From Taeniopygia guttata (lineage: Eukaryota > Chordata > Aves > Passeriformes > Estrildidae), in the NCBI RefSeq assembly GCF_048771995.1, contig NC_133024.1:27916001-27980000 (forward strand): a stretch of DNA of 64,000 bases, given 5' to 3'. Below are positions 15,101 to 26,908 of the stretch, piece after piece (the first letter of the stretch is position 1; every line of letters starts with the position of its first letter). The notes below the pieces were generated by a model. That model made no database searches. It was not told the origin of the DNA and was given only the letters and a program-made list of their open reading frames with translations. The position numbers and the translations under genes are program-made.

Positions 15101-18100
15101 TCTATGCCAGGTAACGCTACACTCGTTTTTGGGAGAGGACATGTGATGAAAACCCAATGGAAGGGTGACACTGGGCCTCAGGAAGGTGAGAATGACCCAA
15201 GAAAGCAAATTTGAAGATGCTGGTGCAGGCAGACTAGAGCTTTGGGCTGTCACCAGTACCTCAGAGACGCTGCCTTGCTGCTTTCTGCAGTAACTGTTTG
15301 CTCCTGTCAGGTTGCGGGACCCCTGCCCGAGCGTGAGGCAGACGGCTGGGCTGGTGATGACTCACCTCATCCTCAAAGACATGGTAAAGGTGAAGGGCCA
15401 AGTGAGTGAAATGGCAATTCTGCTCATAGACCCAGAGGAGGCAATCGTGGGAGTGGCCCAGAACTTCTTTGGAGAACTGGCCAACAAGGCAAGTGGATGC
15501 TCAGGGACCTTATTTCACAAGAGCAGGCAAGGGCTGTTGGAGGCTGGGTCAATTACATGAGCCCTGGAGAAGGTGTGTTAATGGTGTAGAGCCATTGGTC
15601 TGTCTCTCTTTGGACTAAATAAGGGTAGTTAAAAGAAATTTTGCAATACAAGTTTTGCTTCATCCTTCCTTGATGTTGCTGCATTTGACCGCATCCATTC
15701 ACACTGGAAGGCAGCCTCCAAACTACTGCCTTTTCCCTTTGCTTGCTTGTATATGCCCACCACAGGGTTAGGAGCAGTTGTCAGTAGCTTGCCTTTAGGC
15801 CTTACAGCAGAGTTCCCTGACCTTATGGCTCAGGCAGTGCATCTTCTCTGAAACCTTTCTGAGTTGTTCTTGGCTGTGGGACACTGAGATACTTAAATTG
15901 TAGCAGCTCCTGCCCAGCAGATAATAACAGGAGCAGCATTACCCCCAGTACACTGTTCATTCCCTGTGCAGCCTCACAAACCCTGCAGAGTTTGAAATTT
16001 ACTGCCTGAGAGGCTGCAGTGGCACTGGGGCTTTTCTGTCTTGGTTTGCTTTGTTAAAGCAGACTGGCCACCTGACTGCACTGACTTCCTATCTCTGCAG
16101 CGTGTATGACAAAGCTATGTAAAAGCAGTGGGAAAGAGAATATGGATTGGACCTTTTTGGGCAAGAAGATGGGAAGGAGTTCCATGAACTGAAAAGCTGT
16201 TTCCTTTATCAGGAAGCTTTTCTTGTTGGGTTTTGGCAAGGTTGGAAGGCAAAGAAACTGCATCCAAGTCTGCCAAAGAACAGAGCTGGGGTGCAGTGTT
16301 TAGCTTGTTGGTTGGCTGGGTTTTTCCCCCCCCCAGCCAAATAGTCCTGGATAAGTTTGGCTGGCTGTGTACAGCTCGTTTCAAAAGCTGATGCTTTCAG
16401 TCAGTAGATTTGGGGTGGAGAAAAAGGAGGTCATTTTAAGTGGGCAGCTTATTTGGCTTGACTCAAATTATCCTTTGTAATTCTGTATCTCACATAGAAA
16501 CTTGCGTTCTGCACAGGGTAATGCTGTCTATAACCTGCTTCCAGACATCATCAGTCATCTCTCGGATCATAACAGCGGCATAGAGGAGGAATCCTTCCAC
16601 ACTATTATGAGGTATTCTGAGGTTAAATAAATCTCTTATTGCCAGGACTATGTTTATGGAAAGGGGGAGTCATATCAAGGGAAGAAAAACTACACTGACA
16701 TGTACAAACTGCTTTTTCAGTTCTCTTTGATCTGACTTTTTCAGTCTATACTGGAAACGGAATCATGCTGAGGGGAATTGATTTTACAGCCAAACAGTTG
16801 AGGGTGAGGCGAGATTCTACAAAGAGTAACCACTAACTCAAAATTACTTTCCCTTTAGAAAAGGAAAATAGTTGGTTTTATGCATGGGAACATGGATATG
16901 CAACATTAGGAAAACACAACAGGTTTTAAAGACTGCTGCCCTTTGTAATTTTGGTGGCTACTGGAGTTTTGGAGGCAGTTTTAGTAAAGCTGTAGTTACA
17001 GTAACAGGTTTGGATCTGGGTTTGCTTTCTGGTGGTTTGTTTTGTGGGGTTTTTTTTTCTTGTTTGGTTCAGTGTTCTTCAAGAAAGCCTGACTCTGGAG
17101 TATAGAGATACTGGAATATTTCAATCTGAGGTTATTGGTTGCTCATAGACAGCACTAATAATGTCTTTATTAGTAAAGTACAGACATTTTCCTCTCATTT
17201 CTGAAACTTAACCACATGAGGGTTTTTCTGAGTCATTTGAATCCCTACGGATTATAGAGGGGGGTGTTAGACAAAAGTAATGCTGTTGCTGAAGAGAAGA
17301 ACAATCAAATCTCTTGTGATTTTTCAACTAGTCTTTCTGTCTATGAGAATCCTGTCAATGAGCAAGAGGGATGGGATTTTGGATAGGTAGGAATTGCAAG
17401 ACACAGAAAAGGTCTACCAGTGAGGGTTTAATTGAGACTAAAATTAATTTATGGTGGCAAAAGTAGATGGATATTTTGCTTCAGCTTTAATTAAGGAGGG
17501 TAATATGAAATACTGGGAATTATAGCTTGTGGTTCCTGACAGCACACATAGAAGTTAATGCCTGAAGTGAAGCAAACCATCACAGGGAGACAAGAGGCAG
17601 CACATTAAAAAATTCCAGATCATTTTGGAATTTTCAGTACTGTTTTTAATTAATATCAAACTGAAGGTGTTACCACAGACATAGAGCATAATAAGTGTAG
17701 CAATTGCATTAAAGTGTAATTGGTGGGGTTATGACAGATGTAAGATGGACTTTTGACTTCCAGCAACATACATGGAGAGAACTGGAGATGTCTGGCAAAT
17801 AAGAGAAGAGGCAGTATTGATTTAACAATGTAGACAGGTATCAAATTATCTTAAGGATAATTAATTTTAAAGACCTGATCATCACTTAACACACCACATA
17901 TCCTTTAAATAGGAAAAGAAGGGAATTAGTAGTTAAAGAGGAATTGATGGTGGAAAAAATGTAAAGGGAGGATTCTTGAGAATGCTGTCTCTGTTATGAT
18001 TCTTAGAAAAGCAGCTTGGTGTGGTGGTTGTAGACATAACAATACTGAACAAGGAAGTGCTTTAGAACAACTACATCAAGGCCAGTGGCAACCTGACTGA

Positions 18101-21100
18101 GCTAAAGTTAACAGAAATGTTGGTACAAGAATTAGGGAGAGCAGCAGGACCTTCTTAATAAATAGAAGTTATTCAGTGATTTCTAAGAGAACATAGTACA
18201 AAATGCACCAGTACTCAACTGTGCTAAAGTCCAGGTGTCTCTATTCCTCAAGACACTAAGAAAAACTTGATTAAGTTAGCATTTAAGTTCTGTTAGACTT
18301 TGTTCCCATTTTAGTGCAAAGTAGTGCTCACTTCTGCATCGATCCAAAATGCAACAACACACTTTCAGCAAATTAATAGTGAAAAAGCCACAAGCATGGT
18401 TTTGAGGAGGGAAAACAATGCATGCCATAGTGCTCCCCTCAAGGTTTGCTTGTCAGACAAACTAGTCTGTCAGTGCAATTTGTGAAGTGAGGAGATTGTC
18501 TGGAGGTGCTGCATGCTCTTTAAACTGGGTGGAAGGAGCAGATAAGAAGTCAGCACTGCTGCTTTTTCAGCACCCCTCCTACCTGAAATGGGGATTCCTC
18601 TGTGGGCTCTCATCTTTTGCACTTTTTTTCCCCTTGCAGACATCTGTTCTCATATATTACAAAAGACAAACAAGCAGAGAGCTTGGTGGAGAAACTTTGT
18701 CAGAGATTCCGGACTGCCAGGTGGGTAGTAATCTTAATTTTCCTGCCAAGCGCTTCTGCTTCTCAGGATTTCTCAGAAGAAATGAGCTTGTGGTTGTAAA
18801 AGGTTCCTGTTATATTCTTTTTTTTCAAACTACCTTCTCCTATAGATATATAAATACTTATAAATTAAGGTTTTTTGTTTTATTATGCGGTGATTGACCC
18901 CCTCTTCCTTCCTTTTTTAAGGAAAAAGTTTTGTGACAGTCTAGATTTGCATTATAGCTGAGCGAGGAGACATCCCACATGTGGATTTTACATATCTTTG
19001 TGATCCTTCTTCATGGGCTATTCCCTTGCAGCTCAGCTAGGAAATTAGTGTGTTCAGCTGAGAAGTTGGGATCTTTCCAACAGTCCTGTCTGGGATGATC
19101 TCAGCTGTCAAGCTGATATAGGCCTGTCCTTGTTCTGTGTGCATGGGCTGCTCAGTACCAAGTCTACACCTGGGACTCTGCTCTGGTTTTTTATTATTAT
19201 TATTTTACCTAAGGGCTTGTGCTACCCTACACTTTGGCTTTTGCTCCATCTCCAAGATATGCATACCTTGCTTGTGCATTGCTGATTACAGAGTAAAGAG
19301 TGCAGGACCCACACTGTGAAATCATTTTGCTTTCTGGGTTTTGGGGCTTTTTTGCTGCCTTTCTTCTGCTCACCAAGTTGTAACTTCACTGAACCAGGCA
19401 CACGCTTTTTGTTTCTTTCCAAGAAGAATAATAATAGAAATTTATCTCCTTCCATTCCAGTGAGATATCTTCATTTTAACTTCCACTGGCTTTGGTGTAC
19501 CCTGCTTCCCTCCATTCCTGTGGTTTTCCTTCTCCATTGTTGTGGCTTTGCCCTAGAGATTTAAGCTGTCTGCTTATCTTGGCCATTCGTGCACAGTGCC
19601 TGGGCATGTGACCTGCTCAGCTGCCTCAGGGAGTTGCATATTTCCCAAAATATTTGGATTTTGTTTCCTGAGCAAGAGTGGAGAGTGGTCCCTCTCTCCA
19701 AAGTTGCCTCCCAGGAGCACTGGTGAGCTCTTCATGCCACATTTGTAAATAACCCTCTGTGTGTAAGTTGTGTCTCACCTTTAGTAGAATGTCCTGATAT
19801 TTCTGTACCACGAAGGTGACCAGATCAGCTTGGTGCACACTAGTGGTACTGCTAGAGCAAGACTCTCACTCCAGGTTAAAACAGGAGCTTATCAGAAAAT
19901 ATTTGCACCCACCATCACCCTCCTCAGCATTTCTGGACTTCTAAACATAGCAACTTGCCAGACTGTAAAGGTGGAAACACCTGGATGCTGCAGCTTTGTT
20001 CTCCATCTGTCTGGGTTTGAGCACAGCATCCTGAGACAGCATGTGCTGGACAGACTTGAGGCCCTCACTTTGTGTATATTAAAAATAGGGGCTTTGGCCT
20101 TGCTTTTTCCCTTCCCATTCCATCACACTGATCTACATTAGGGATGTTAGTTTGTGCTTTTGTTTTATTTCCCTTTGGTTTTATTCCAGTAACTTTTGCT
20201 GGAATTTCAATGTAGTCATTCTCTGATACAGCATTTGTTATTTGTTGACTTTATAACTTAATGAATATGACCTTCTTTATGTAACTAACCAGGAAAGGGA
20301 GAGAGAACATCAAATACAGCTTCTGCTTGAGATCATCTCAAACATGCGAAAAAGAACAGCCGGAGGGGTTTGTTATGTGGTTGAAATAAGGCCCTTCAAG
20401 AGGAGACCTGACCTCACTGAGTCTGTTCCTCCTGGTCACCAGTAACTTCTGATGCTTTTCAAACAAGTGACTGTGTTCTTTAGCAGTGGAACCTTCATGT
20501 TTTTCCAACAGGCGCTAAGTCAACGTAATGGAATACAGTGGTGGTTATCTGTGGTATGGCACAGCACCTTGTCACTGACCTATAACAGAACAACCTGAAT
20601 CTCACGTCCTGCAGGGCAGAAGCACCTGCAGGAAATGCTGGTAGTTCTGGGTGAGATGTGCTCATCCTCACACACCCCTTTTTGTGATCTTTGTCTTTCC
20701 CAGAACTGAGCGTCAGTATCGGGATCTGTCCCACTGCCTTACTCTGCTTCCAGTCTCGGAACGGGGCCTTCACAAGCTGCAGGACAACTATGACTGCTTT
20801 GCAGACAAGCTCCAAGATCCAGCTGTCTACAGTTGTTTCCAAACTGTGCTGGCTCGATTTCACAGAGCAGGCGTCAAACCTGAGACTAAAGTAAGGGTGT
20901 GGGACAAGGCCAGCAAAACAATTGCTTTTTACATATAGTGACTGGAAAGCCCTGCAGTTTTTGAATTTAAGCAGACTATTCCTCACCCCTAACAATTTAT
21001 CAATTTATTTGTTTAACTTGATGGTAATTCTGCTATGGATGTAATACTTCCCTCCCCTCACCTTCTCTTTTTTTTTTCCCCTCCACTGCTGTTTTACATC

Positions 21101-21775
21101 TCCATCAGGCTCTAGCTGAAGAGCTGGAGCAGAAGCTGTCTGCCTCCCATAACCGAGGACTGGATTCCACAGAGATGTGCCAGGATGGTAGTCAGACTCC
21201 AATGCCAGCGCCAGCCAAGCAGAAACCAATAGCAAGTATGTTCCTTTTTGTCAGATTCCAGCCTCCCCCCGATCCTGCAGTCCAGCAGAAACACCTAAGG
21301 ACTTTTCCTCACCCTTACAGACAGAAATTTGCTGCCTTTCTCTGGATTTTTTGCCCATTTTCTTGACAGGTTCACGCCGCCAGCCCCTAAACCCAGCCAA
21401 CACAGATGATGATTTTGTCACACCCCCACCCCGCACACACCGAAATCATAAGAGTGCCCAAAAGCGCCCTCCACGCAAAAAAACCATCATTACCTTCTCC
21501 AGTGACGAGGAGAACAACTCTGAGGATGGTAAGGCACTGCACACGTGTGCTGTAAGGGGGGGAAAGACTACAGATCTGACCCAACAGGGCTGCCCTTTGG
21601 CCATGGGCTTCAGATCACTGTGGATGTTGCCTGTAGATTTCTCTGCTCAAGGCAGTGGAGAGCTCATTATTGACACGTTTTACTCTCTTTAGAGCTATTG
21701 GCAGAATTAAGAGAGGAAGAAACCCCCACCAAAACAACTCCCATCACCAGATCTTCAGCCCGACGGCTGCGCTGA
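104..21775 (+). CDS. NCAPD2: NCAPD2, condensin I complex subunit D2 (3' 23 coding exons, 5' end outside window)
   Basis: This is the HEAT-repeat regulatory subunit of condensin I, which loads the SMC2/SMC4 ATPase on mitotic chromosomes. Exons: 104-301, 814-948, 1506-1590, 2176-2350, 3911-4032, 4954-5163, 7128-7302, 8786-8870, 9006-9139, 10123-10255, 11780-11864, 11969-12130, 12369-12583, 14193-14304, 14631-14754, 14955-15110, 15311-15488, 16517-16611, 18640-18720, 20704-20890, 21109-21235, 21370-21528, 21693-21775. All phases join, giving 1071 codons plus TGA. Recognition rests on blocks close to human NCAPD2, such as MRNAILAAMAEVLVQVLSGD, QFGVPQAL, EEELGLVGATADDTEAELIR, GLVMTHLILKDMVKVKGQVS and SLVEKLCQRFRTAR. 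The conserved Cnd1/HEAT block runs over exons 14631-20890. The basic tail (KRPPRKKTII, then EETPTKTTPI..SARRLR) matches the human CDK1-phosphorylated, NLS-bearing C-terminus. Two introns have GC donors. An LTR lies in the intron after 2350. Confidence 0.97.
302..303 (+). other. NCAPD2: Non-canonical GC splice donor in NCAPD2
   Basis: The exon must end at 301 to join in phase with the next exon at 814 (VQSR then ALPLTQF, as human VQQK-ALPLTRF). The intron therefore starts with GC in the context AGG|GCAAGT, the usual consensus for GC-AG introns handled by the major spliceosome. No GT donor nearby keeps the homologous protein. Confidence 0.85.
2384..3734 (-). mobile_element. LTR-like retroviral fossil, probably a solo LTR
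   Basis: The element is 1351 bp and begins TGTCACGGTTTGACA and ends TGTCAAACCACGACA, so the termini are TG...CA with 15-base inverted ends matching at 13 positions. This terminal motif is common in songbird LTRs. An AATAAA on the minus strand near 2507-2512 suggests minus orientation. It holds no coding capacity that I recognise, so a solo LTR is the simplest reading. The five flanking bases on each side match at four positions, a weak hint of a target duplication. It carries a (ACT)7 microsatellite at 2515-2535. It sits in an NCAPD2 intron. Age cannot be measured from one LTR; the near-matching ends suggest an avian-lineage insertion. A non-autonomous DNA transposon is the alternative. Confidence 0.65.
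13505..13975 (+). mobile_element. CR1 LINE 3' fragment
   Basis: Sense-strand CR1 tail inside the NCAPD2 intron 12584-14192. It shows the typical order: ACGTGGAGCTCCTGGAGCAG, then GAAAGGCTGAGGGAACTGGG, a run about fitted columns for tobacco-like CR1 body text is absent but AGAACAGGTTGCCCAGAGAG is clear, followed by a tail ending near GTGATCTGTGATTGG. It is a 5'-truncated, diverged copy with no coding capacity. Confidence 0.85.
15489..15490 (+). other. NCAPD2: Second GC splice donor in NCAPD2
   Basis: The exon 15311-15488 ends in ELANK and continues in phase with GNAVYNLLPDIIS at 16517. The donor reads AAG|GCAAGT. This is a second GC-AG intron in the same gene, with the same six-base donor as the one at 302. 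Confidence 0.85.
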
Positions 21776-21835
21776 AGGAACCATCTGCCACTGCCTTTAA
21801 CTAAAAATAAAACTCTTTTTATGCAACCATCACCT
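21776..21835 (+). terminator. NCAPD2: NCAPD2 3' UTR and poly(A) signal
   Basis: After the TGA at 21773-21775 there is a canonical AATAAA at 21806-21811 followed by a T-rich then GT-rich stretch. The 3' UTR is thus only about 55 bases, unusually short but plausible. Confidence 0.8.
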
Positions 21836-21839
21836 TCTC

Positions 21840-24800
21840 TTGTCTGAACTACCCCATAATACAGCAGTGCTTTAAATGAGGACAAAATGGAAATAACACC
21901 AGGCTGAAGCAATTCCAACCCTTTCTTCTGATATCTCCACAAAGGCAGTGCTGATGAACATAGTTGCCATTTGGACTGATTTTGCCCTGACTTTTTGGAT
22001 GAGAATAAGCTGCTCTTATTAAAAAAAAAATCTTTGGAAGAAAGTATTTTGAAGAGGAGCCAAACTACCAACAGAGTACAAAATTCTTATTCCTTTCTTA
22101 TTTTGTATGTGTTTTATACTACACTATTCAGCTTTTATCAAGGACCAATGCAGTGGTGCTGGATTTGGGCCCTTTTATATTTCATGCTTTTTGAAGCCCT
22201 TATCCTGTAAAGCCAAGCCAAGGGTTTTGAGGTATAGGTACCTGCATCTTTTTCTTGTGCATATCTCATCAAAAAAGTGTTCAGGGAGTGGAGTGTGAGG
22301 AGAAAGAGTGAGAAAGGCTAACTTAGACTATGGCACTTCACTAAACAATAAGTAAAAGGGATAGGAAAAAATACATCTTTTAAAAGCTAAGAAACCAAAA
22401 CCAATCCAACACTAAAACCTTAGAAGTAACTTGTAATAATGCTAATTTGATAAGTTACTCAGTATACTGATACCCTCAATTGTCTTACTGCTTTCTGGAA
22501 TGTATTTGCTGCAATTCAATTATGTTTCAAGTAAAAATGGCACTTGGGCTTTTTCTTTCATGAATGCCACATCAGTTTTCAAGTCAGTCCTGGCACTCCT
22601 TAAACTGCCCTGTGAACATGAAGTACCCTAAATTAGATTCTGTGTTAATCACATAAATAACCTTTAACCTTTTGTCTAGAGGCAAGTTGGCATTTGTCCC
22701 AGAGCTCTTACTACAGTAATATTTCCTCTTACCTTGTCAGCTGCCTAGAAAGCAGACTAGTCACTAGCTGGGCAGGAATGGGAAGGGTGCTTCTCCTCTC
22801 CACCGGTTCCCAGAGATCTGCAGTCCCTGTCTCTGAGGCTCTAGTACCTTCTCACAGTTGTGGTCACTCTGGGTTCACCCAGCAAGTAGAGCATGCGGCT
22901 CAATTCCCTTCTGTTCTGGCTGCAGAAGCAGCTGCTGTGGCTTATTTTCATCCCTATTAAAAAAAATCAACCATTAGGAAGTGCATAGTTTTGCACTAAC
23001 CTGAGCATACTTAAATGGACATAATCATGTTAAATGCTTCCAGAAACAAGTAAAGTGGGGAATGATTGGGTAACAGGTGTATTTATAAACATCCCACTTG
23101 AGTCCCATGACTCAGTGAAAATATCTGCCCACTTGCCACCATCCTAATAGCCAAATACCAGTATAGATATGCTCCAAGTCCAGAGCACACCAGTTGTCTC
23201 AGGACAATCACATGAAATACAAAGATCAGAAAGCTCCAGCAATGTTGTCCTTCTCCCTCCTTCCAGATAAAATATTCAGTGAAGGTTCCAGGAGGCAAAG
23301 GTAGCAGCTACAGCACTGACAGTAAATACAACACAGAGTCATGCACACCATACGTGATCTCCTCACCACCCACAGGGAATGACACTCACATACTGGAATA
23401 AAAAAAGGACAGCATATATGGATGTCTGCCCAGGCTCAAGGTTTTACATGAGATAAATCTTGTGAGATAATATGCTGCTAATGCTACAGTAAGGGAGATA
23501 TGAATGGGTGGATAGAGGAAGTGAGGTGGCCATAAAACTCTTAAGCATTGGCTCACCTTCAGGCCATACCTTTCCACTACAAGTGGTTGAACTTTTTCCT
23601 TCAGGAGATCCACACAATCACCCTTCTGGAAGGAGGGTCTGGCAATCAGTGACTGGACAGACAGGCTGGCTCCTTCACTGCTTTGCAGTCTGTCCTTTGC
23701 TCAGTCTCAGACACTGTGCTGCTTGGGCAAGTGAGAGTGAGGAGTCAGTGGGTGAGAACTCTGATTGATTGCTTTCTGCAGGTTGTTCAGATGGAGCAAC
23801 CTCCTTTCCTCACTGTCCTCTCTTGATACTAGAAGAATTAGCAGTCCTGTGTCATGGACAAAGAAAGTCCTGAAGAAAGATGAGGCAAAACTCAAGAGGG
23901 GTTTGGGTAGCTACATAGTGGCTACAGCCTTCAGAAGATATTTGCTGCTCTTTTGTTCCTCACAAACATATTTTGGTGGCTGCCACAATGACCATAAATC
24001 ACTGCCAAAGGAGTAATCCCACTCCCCTGCTCCTGAGACAGTGGGATTACTCAGTGCCAAGATCAATGGTGTCTCCATCCTCTAGGGAGTCCTGTCCATG
24101 GTTTCTCTGAACTCCTACAAATGGTACCAGTAGAATAATGTGAATATTGTACACTTCTAGAGCCTGCAGCAACCATCTTCCCTCTCTATCACCTTGGGCC
24201 AAGGTGTGTTTCCTCAGGGTACTTCATTCAGTTCCCAGATCTCCCAGTCTCCAGTTGTCCTGCTCCTTTCCTGTACGAGGAACTGTTTGTAGAAGGCTGA
24301 TTGTCATTCAGCAGCAGACCATTTTTCTGGTCTTGCAAGCCCTAGAGTCAGTGCCCCAGCACCCAAGGAGGAAGGGTTTTTATAAAGGAAACTTGTTAGC
24401 ATCAGAGAGGAAACAAGGACAATAACCTATTTGAGTCTGAGAAAACTGGGGCAATTGAGGACTTGCCTGTCAAAGCCTTTTCACTGCACAGTCATTGCCA
24501 GGACATATCAGAGTAACTATTCAGTTCTACTGCAGTCCCAGCAAGGATCTGGGACATGGAGCAGCTGCAACATCACGGCACCTGTGCCACTGAGCACCTG
24601 CATTTTATCCAGACTTTGCTGAATTTGCAAGAACTTACAAGAATCTGCAAGAAAAGTTGCAAATTTTCTGCAGTCTGAAGTTTCTTGTTTGATATGGGAG
24701 AGTGATGGCTCTTTCCCTCTTGCCAGCCCCAGCTCTTGCTGAACCCAACGAGGGCACTTATTTGAGTTGTCAGAGCCTGTCCACCCCTGCAGGGCTGTCT

Positions 24801-26815
24801 TTGTGCAAGTGAACTGGAATTTTGGAGCAGTTGCAAACACATTTCTGGCATTCTTCTTGCAGTATGGGGGCCACCCCGTTCAAGGGATGCCAGATCAAAC
24901 TGGTGCTACAGTTCATATCAAAACCAAAGCATTGTTGCCTTTGCACTTACCTTTCAGTCAGGAAAGGAGTGACTCTGACTCATGTAACCAGTGTGTTCCA
25001 GCGGAGCTGCTCCTGCCGGCAGCAGGAGTGCTCAAGCACACTGACTCAGCTTTTTCTGGACAGCCCCATGTGACTGGGAAGTACAGAACAGCATCCTCTG
25101 GGACACCTTGCATGCAGCACAAACATGTGCTGACTTCCCGTCCTTCCTTTCCTTCCCATCCCTCTGGAACTTTCACACCACAGGGCTCCTTCCACTACAG
25201 CATCCAGCACAAGGAGGGGCTGGCTGTGCACACACATCCTGCACCCCGTTTGTGCCCAGGCACCACATCCAAATGCCCACGTGGGGTGCCTGTCCCGTGA
25301 CTGTCCAGCAGTCCCCTGTGCTTTGTAGATTCAAAGGTTGGTATTAAAGTAATCCTGTTTCCCACAAAGTTTCTTGGTGGGATTTTTGGGAGCCCTTCCT
25401 TGTGCTGGCCCAGGCAACAGGGTGACAGGAATGTCAGACAGGATCACTAGAGCATCACATTGCTCTGGACACAGCACCAACCAATCAGCTGGAGCTAACA
25501 AAATTGGATTTCCACAGCTGTGCAAAGCACTGCTTCCAGCATCAGTGCTCCAGACTGAAGGGCCATACTCACTTCTTAAGAACTGGATGCAAAAGGTTTG
25601 TAAAACTTTCTATCTCATTGGGCAGAGAAGAAATGGACCCACAAACTTGCATCTGCAAGTGCAAAATGCCTGGAAGAAAGAAAGGGAGGGAAGGACGGAA
25701 AGAGAGACAGAGCAAATAATCTGAACTGTGACTTTTTTTATCTCTGGAGAAGACCTTTTTCTATTTTTCTTCTTTCTTTGAAAAAAATAAACAAAAGCAG
25801 GCAGAAGAACATGTTCTGTAGAGTTCTGACCTGACTGTTTTGTGCAACAGTACTGAACAAAGGGAAGTCCAGGGTGATGTTAACAGCACACCCACTGCTC
25901 ATCCTGTACTGGGGTACAGTCCCCCTGTTCCTCTCCCCTGACAAACTTCGCTGATTAGTTTCTGCCTTCATACCCAGGCTGACTTCTACACCCTGATCTC
26001 TAAACAGTGACCTCATTGCCTTGTTCAGCTGGTGAGAAACTACAGTAAAATGGAAGAGGTAAACAATGTGGGGGGAACTAATGGCCAGAAGATTTAGGAG
26101 GTAGGAATCTGCTCCTTGCTATCCTGCTCCCATTGTGTGCCTGAGCTTGACAAAGTGCAAGCCGAGTCTCAACAAGCTCTTTTCTGTGACGGTTCCTCTG
26201 GAAACTCAGCCCAGTCCTCCAGATGGTGACTTGGGACAGACAGCCCGCAAACTATATGCTAATAGTACTAGACCCACGCTCCTGTCACTGCTACAAATTC
26301 TGTATAGTACTGAAATTCACCCACCTTCTGCAGCAGGAGCTCTTCATTCCCAGCCCAACTGTCTCACTAAATTATAAATATTAAAAACAAGCCTGTGTTG
26401 TCACAGACCTGAATTTTTGTCCATTCTGTGCAGCCAGCAGTGTGCCTACCTCTAACTTAGCTGCAGTTCATGCTCACACTGATCAGAGAAATAGTATTAA
26501 CAGCACTCTACCTATAAGGAGTATGTTCAATACTCCTACACAATGCAGCCTTCAATAGCCTCCTTTTGGGATGCATTTCAGTGTGTCACCCCATCCCTGA
26601 CCCTGATAGACACCTCCAGGTCCTGGCCAGCAGCAGCTCAACTCACATTTGTCTTCCCAGACACTCAGTAAACACCTTTGTGTCCTTTTTCTTTAGAGGA
26701 AGGGGTCTTGCTGAGCTCACCCTGAAATATATCACCCTGGACAAAAGGGCTGAAAGGTTAAGGAGCTCCAGGGGGTGGTTCAGCAGGGAGCTGGGGCCAG
26801 TCCCTGCCAGAACCA
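21840..26815. other. Intergenic region NCAPD2 to CNP gene
   Basis: I see no gene here. Open frames are short and resemble no family that I know, and none combines with plausible splice sites. The only structured item is the inverted repeat at 24011-24052. Purine-rich simple sequence occurs near 25675-25715. Confidence 0.6.
24011..24052. repeat. Perfect 13-bp inverted repeat (stem-loop)
   Basis: GAGTAATCCCACT at 24011-24023 is exactly complementary to AGTGGGATTACTC at 24040-24052, with a 16-base pyrimidine-rich spacer. No larger repeat or target duplication was seen around it. Function unknown. Confidence 0.75.
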
Positions 26816-26852
26816 AAGCTATAAAGGCAGAGAGGGGCTAGGGACCACATCC
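26771..26852 (+). promoter_or_regulatory. Core promoter of the CNP gene (TATA box 26820-26825)
   Basis: TATAAA at 26820-26825 lies 84 bases before the start codon and in the right place for a start site near 26848-26852. A GGGGGTGG box (GT/KLF-Sp type) lies at 26771-26778. Natriuretic peptide genes characteristically have TATA promoters. The start site itself is inferred from spacing. Confidence 0.7.
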
Positions 26853-26908
26853 TACATGGAAGCTGCGAGTCCTGCCTTGCCTCCCACCAGCCCTGGGCTA
26901 AGAAGAAG

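Larger units (their letters stand above)
4033..20703 (+). other. Longer NCAPD2 introns, contents
   Basis: The introns longer than about 900 bases in this range are 4033-4953, 5164-7127, 7303-8785, 9140-10122, 10256-11779, 12584-14192, 15489-16516, 16612-18639 and 18721-20703. Apart from the CR1 tail in 12584-14192 I see only unique AT-leaning sequence, short T or A runs, a (TTTGG)n-like stretch near 9714 and a (TAT)n stretch near 19190. Mammalian NCAPD2 hosts the scaRNA SCARNA10 in an intron, but I found no convincing box C/D plus H/ACA arrangement here. Confidence 0.5.

Noticed and set aside
4033-20703. A SCARNA10-like composite scaRNA expected from the mammalian NCAPD2 locus
   Set aside because: I looked for paired C and D boxes with terminal stems and H/ACA boxes. 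ATGATGA near 12991 and GTGATGA near 15134 lacked a matching D box or stem. It may lie in introns outside the window.
24767-25300. A 177-codon open frame between NCAPD2 and the CNP gene
   Set aside because: No homology that I recognise, no promoter or poly(A) context, and a composition like random sequence.
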